From positions 2,294,001 to 2,358,000 of the forward strand of contig NZ_CP049015.1 of the NCBI RefSeq assembly GCF_011064845.1: a stretch of 64,000 nt of DNA. Reading direction: 5' to 3'. Below, piece by piece: positions 61,123 to 64,000 of this stretch. The DNA comes from Citrobacter freundii ATCC 8090 = MTCC 1658 = NBRC 12681 (GTDB lineage Bacteria; Pseudomonadota; Gammaproteobacteria; Enterobacterales; Enterobacteriaceae). A model generated the notes under the pieces. It worked only from the letters and a program-made list of their open reading frames with translations, did no database searches and had not been told where the DNA came from. Both the position numbers and the translations under genes were made by a program. How positions within the stretch are numbered: the stretch's first letter is position 1; every line of letters starts with the position of its first letter.

Positions 61123-62376
61123 TTATACGTGCAGACGATGGTGCAAACGTGCGCCGACCAGCAACGCCAGCACCAGCATCAGGGCGATAAATCCGCCCAC
61201 GCCGTTCCAGCCGTAGCTGTGCCAGAATACGCCGCCGAGCGTACCGGCAATACTGGATCCCAGATAATAGCTGAACAGATACAGGGAAGAAGCCTGGCCT
61301 TTAGCGCGTTTTGCCCGTGGTCCAATCCAGCTGCTTGCTACGGAGTGCGCGGCAAAAAAACCGGCTGAAAAGAGCAGCATCCCGGCGAAGATAAGCCATA
61401 GCGATGTGAACAGGGTCATCAACAGTCCAACCAGCATCACGCCAGTTGAAAAGAGCATTACCGGGCCACGGCCATAACGAGTGGTCATAGAACCTGCTTT
61501 TGGCGAACTCCAGGTCCCGGTTAGATACGCCACAGATAACAGACCGACAACCGCCTGGCTGAGCTCCCACGGAGAGAGCATCAGGCGATAGCCGATGTAG
61601 TTAAACAGCGTGACAAACGATCCCATCAGTAAAAAACCTTCCGCAAACAGCAGCGGCAAGCCTCTGTCGCGCCAGTGCAAGCGGAAGTTGATAAACAACG
61701 TTTTCGGGCGCAGCGACGTTGGTCTGAAATGACGAGATTCCGGCAGGATTTTCCAGAACATTAGCGCAGAGGCAAGGGCAAAACAGCCGATCGCCGCCAG
61801 CGCGATACGCCAGTTAAAAAAGTCGGTAAACACGCCGCTGATCAAGCGACCACTCATACCGCCAATCGAGTTACCGCTGATATACAAGCCCATTGAGAAG
61901 GCGACGAAACTGGGATGAATCTCTTCACTCAGATAGGTCATCCCTACCGCCGCGACGCCGCTCAGTGAAAGTCCTATCAGCGCCCGCATGATTAAAATAC
62001 CGTGCCAGCTGGTCATCATTGTTGAAAGGAGCGTACAACAAGAGGCGAGCAGCAGCGCGGTAACCATCACCGGCTTGCGGCCAATAGCATCTGAAAGTGG
62101 GCCGGTAAACAGTAACCCTATCGCCAGCATCGCCGTTGAAATGGAGAGTGAAATACTACTGCTGGCAGGAGAGACACCAAACTCGTGCGAAAGCACAGGC
62201 AGTATGGGTTGTACACAATAGAGGAGGGCAAAAGTCGCCAGTCCGGCGGAAAACAGCGCCAGCGTGACGCGCATAAATGGGGATGTTCCGCGTTTGATAA
62301 AACCATCCGGCGGGGTAACTATCTGTTCATCAATATCGCTTGTTGGCGCGGTATCGACAGTTGTTGTACGGCTCAC
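61123..62376 (-). CDS. ynfM: YnfM, MFS transporter (arabinose efflux-like)
   Basis: A 417-residue major facilitator protein with twelve helices. The MFS loop motif between helices II and III is GPLSDAIGRKPVM (about residues 86-98). E. coli YnfM lowers internal arabinose when overproduced; the natural substrate is unclear. The GTG at 62376 (VSRTTTVD) matches the E. coli start and has AAGGA at a good distance; an upstream ATG at 62397 has no site. It is divergent from the regulator gene ynfL. Confidence 0.94.
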   Translation of the reverse strand: MSRTTTVDTAPTSDIDEQIVTPPDGFIKRGTSPFMRVTLALFSAGLATFALLYCVQPILPVLSHEFGVSPASSSISLSISTAMLAIGLLFTGPLSDAIGRKPVMVTALLLASCCTLLSTMMTSWHGILIMRALIGLSLSGVAAVGMTYLSEEIHPSFVAFSMGLYISGNSIGGMSGRLISGVFTDFFNWRIALAAIGCFALASALMFWKILPESRHFRPTSLRPKTLFINFRLHWRDRGLPLLFAEGFLLMGSFVTLFNYIGYRLMLSPWELSQAVVGLLSVAYLTGTWSSPKAGSMTTRYGRGPVMLFSTGVMLVGLLMTLFTSLWLIFAGMLLFSAGFFAAHSVASSWIGPRAKRAKGQASSLYLFSYYLGSSIAGTLGGVFWHSYGWNGVGGFIALMLVLALLVGARLHHRLHV

Positions 62377-62483
62377 TTGAAATCCTTGCTCATCCAATTA
62401 CGTCTACAGGACCAGCCTTAAGAGTATGAAAATCACAATATTCTGTCTAATATATTAATAATCTCAAATAATATTTTAAAAAT

Positions 62484-63392
62484 ATGAATATCGAACTGCG
62501 TCATTTACGTTACTTTGTGGCCGTTGCCGAAGAGTTGCATTTTGGTCGGGCGGCAGCGCGATTGAACATTTCGCAACCGCCGCTAAGCCAGCAGATCCAG
62601 ATCCTTGAACAGCAGGTTGGCGCCCGGTTACTTGCCCGAACTAACCGTAGCGTGGCGCTGACCTCTGCTGGAAAGCAGTTTCTGGCAGACAGTCGGCAGA
62701 TCCTCGGGCTGGTTAATGAAGCCGCCGCCAGGGCTGAGCGTTTGCATTTGGGAGAAGCAGGGGAATTGCGTATCGGTTTTACGTCGTCGGCGCCGTTTAT
62801 CAAAGCCGTTTCAGATACGTTATCTCTGTTTCGCCAAAGCTACCCGGCAGTGCATATGCAAACCCGCGAAATGAACACACGTGAGCAAATTGCCCCGCTC
62901 AATGAAGGGACGTTGGATTTGGGACTTCTGCGCAATACGCAGCTTCCGGAAACGCTGGAGCGTGAAATCATTCTTCATGAACCACTGATGGCGATGATCC
63001 CACGCGCGCATCCGTTGGCGCAAAAACCCGTGGTCACGTTGGCCGAGCTGGCGAATGAGCCATTTGTCTTTTTTGACCCCCATGTGGGGACAGGGTTGTA
63101 TGACGATATTCTTGGCCTGATGCGTCGCTATGGACTAAAACCGACGATTGCGCAGGAGGTTGGCGAAGCGATGACTATCATCGGGCTGGTGGCTGCAGGA
63201 TTAGGGGTTTCTATACTTCCTGCTTCTTTTAAACGGGTGCAGCTATATGAAATGTGTTGGATCCCGATAGCGGAAGAAGATGCTGTCTCGGAAATGTGGT
63301 TAGTGTGGCCAAAGCATCATGAGCAAAGTCACGCCGCGCAACGCTTTCGTGAGCAGCTGCTGGCGGCCGTTCAGGCGATTAATTTAGTTTAA
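62484..63392 (+). CDS. ynfL: YnfL, LysR-family transcriptional regulator
   Basis: A 302-residue LysR regulator. The N-terminal winged helix (HFGRAAARLNISQPPLSQQI, residues 20-39) is followed by a two-lobe effector domain. It probably controls divergent ynfM, the usual LysR arrangement; the 107-bp gap between them is AT-rich. The C-terminus is about five residues longer than in E. coli. Confidence 0.94.
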   Translation: MNIELRHLRYFVAVAEELHFGRAAARLNISQPPLSQQIQILEQQVGARLLARTNRSVALTSAGKQFLADSRQILGLVNEAAARAERLHLGEAGELRIGFTSSAPFIKAVSDTLSLFRQSYPAVHMQTREMNTREQIAPLNEGTLDLGLLRNTQLPETLEREIILHEPLMAMIPRAHPLAQKPVVTLAELANEPFVFFDPHVGTGLYDDILGLMRRYGLKPTIAQEVGEAMTIIGLVAAGLGVSILPASFKRVQLYEMCWIPIAEEDAVSEMWLVWPKHHEQSHAAQRFREQLLAAVQAINLV

Positions 63393-63510
63393 AAATGAGT
63401 GAAAATGTGCAGTAAATCACAAGGCTAAGTAAAAAGTTGACGGGAGCCATTGAAGTGCTTCACCATAGCCCGCAGATTATTTCGGAGCGCGAAAATAAAG
63501 GGAGTAAGTG

Positions 63511-64000
63511 GTGGTTGCTGATAGTCAGCCTGGGCATATCGATCAAATTAAGCAGACCAATGCTGGCGCGGTTTATCGCCTGATTGATCAGCTGGGTCCG
63601 GTATCGCGTATTGATCTCTCTCGCCTGGCGCAATTGGCGCCTGCCAGTATTACTAAAATTGTCCGCGAAATGCTCGAAGCGCACCTGGTGCAAGAGCTGG
63701 AAATCAAGGAAGCGGGCAGCCGTGGGCGTCCGGCAGTTGGGCTGGTTGTTGAAACGGAAGCCTGGCACTATTTATCCATCCGTATCAGTCGCGGCGAGAT
63801 CTTTCTGGCACTGCGCGATCTGAGCAGCAAACTGGTGGTAGAAGATTGTCTTGAAATGGAGCTGGTCAGTGAAACACCGCTTCTGGAACGTGTTATTACC
63901 CAGGTCGACCAGTTTTTCATCCGCCATCAACAAAAGCTGGAACGCTTAACCTCCATCGCCATCACCTTACCCGGCATTATTGATACTGAAAACGGTATCG
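63511..64000 (+). CDS. mlc: Mlc, ROK-family repressor of PTS genes (partial, C-terminus outside window)
   Basis: The first 163 codons are visible; the gene runs off the right edge. Mlc represses ptsG, manXYZ and malT and is sequestered by dephosphorylated EIICB-Glc. The N-terminal helix-turn-helix (VSRIDLSRLAQLAPASITKIV, here given as SRIDLSRLAQ to ASITKIV, about residues 31-51) and the start of the ROK domain (ITLPGIIDTENG) match E. coli. The GTG at 63511 corresponds to the E. coli GTG start; another GTG directly precedes it. GGAG lies at 63501-63504. Confidence 0.95.
   Translation, partial: MVADSQPGHIDQIKQTNAGAVYRLIDQLGPVSRIDLSRLAQLAPASITKIVREMLEAHLVQELEIKEAGSRGRPAVGLVVETEAWHYLSIRISRGEIFLALRDLSSKLVVEDCLEMELVSETPLLERVITQVDQFFIRHQQKLERLTSIAITLPGIIDTENGI

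Overview
The window is 64 kb of chromosome from a member of the Enterobacteriaceae close to Escherichia, Salmonella and Citrobacter. Gene order and protein sequences follow the E. coli nemR-to-mlc segment almost gene for gene, in inverted orientation. The uid/hdhA block of E. coli is missing between malI and ydgA. Two loci carry genes that E. coli K-12 does not have at the same place. Citrobacter is my best guess for the genus, but this cannot be proved from the window. A tus gene with its own Ter site puts the window in the replication terminus region.

Layout. 1-8.4 kb: nemR (partial), ydhL, ydhF, sodC, an efflux operon (ydhIJK) divergent from slyA, slyB, anmK and mliC. 8.4-14.3 kb: pdxH-tyrS-pdxY (vitamin B6 and tRNA charging), gstA and the peptide transporter dtpA. 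14.3-21.9 kb: the long minus-strand run blr, cnu, ydgK, rsxABCDGE, nth; the Rsx complex reduces SoxR. 22.1-30 kb: ydgJ, add, the malXY operon with divergent malI and two clear MalI operators, and ydgA. 30-35.6 kb: manA, fumA, fumC, tus and the Ter site.

35.6-43.6 kb is the first variable locus. The sensor kinase gene rstB and its response regulator gene rstA, adjacent in E. coli, are separated by about 6 kb. The inserted genes are a small membrane protein, a DUF1294 protein, a metallo-beta-lactamase-fold protein, an APH(6)/hydroxyurea-type kinase with an apparent C-terminal frameshift, a NiCoT nickel/cobalt transporter and a TcyP-like symporter. 43.7-54.6 kb returns to the conserved order: ydgC, folM, ydgI, ydgH, pntAB, tqsA, mdtJI with an upstream leader ORF, ydgD, ydgU and asr.

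54.7-61.1 kb is the second variable locus, between asr and ynfM: an M32 carboxypeptidase, the periplasmic methionine sulfoxide reductase pair msrPQ, a divergent OmpR-type two-component system and a CPBP-family membrane protease gene behind a Fur-box-like site. ynfM, ynfL and the first 163 codons of mlc close the window.

Several regulatory circuits can be read within the window: NemR, SlyA and MalI operators beside their own genes, a PhoP-box-like site before rstA, and an RstA box before asr that sits in the loop of a 13-bp perfect inverted repeat. No insertion sequence, prophage, CRISPR array, rRNA or tRNA gene was seen.
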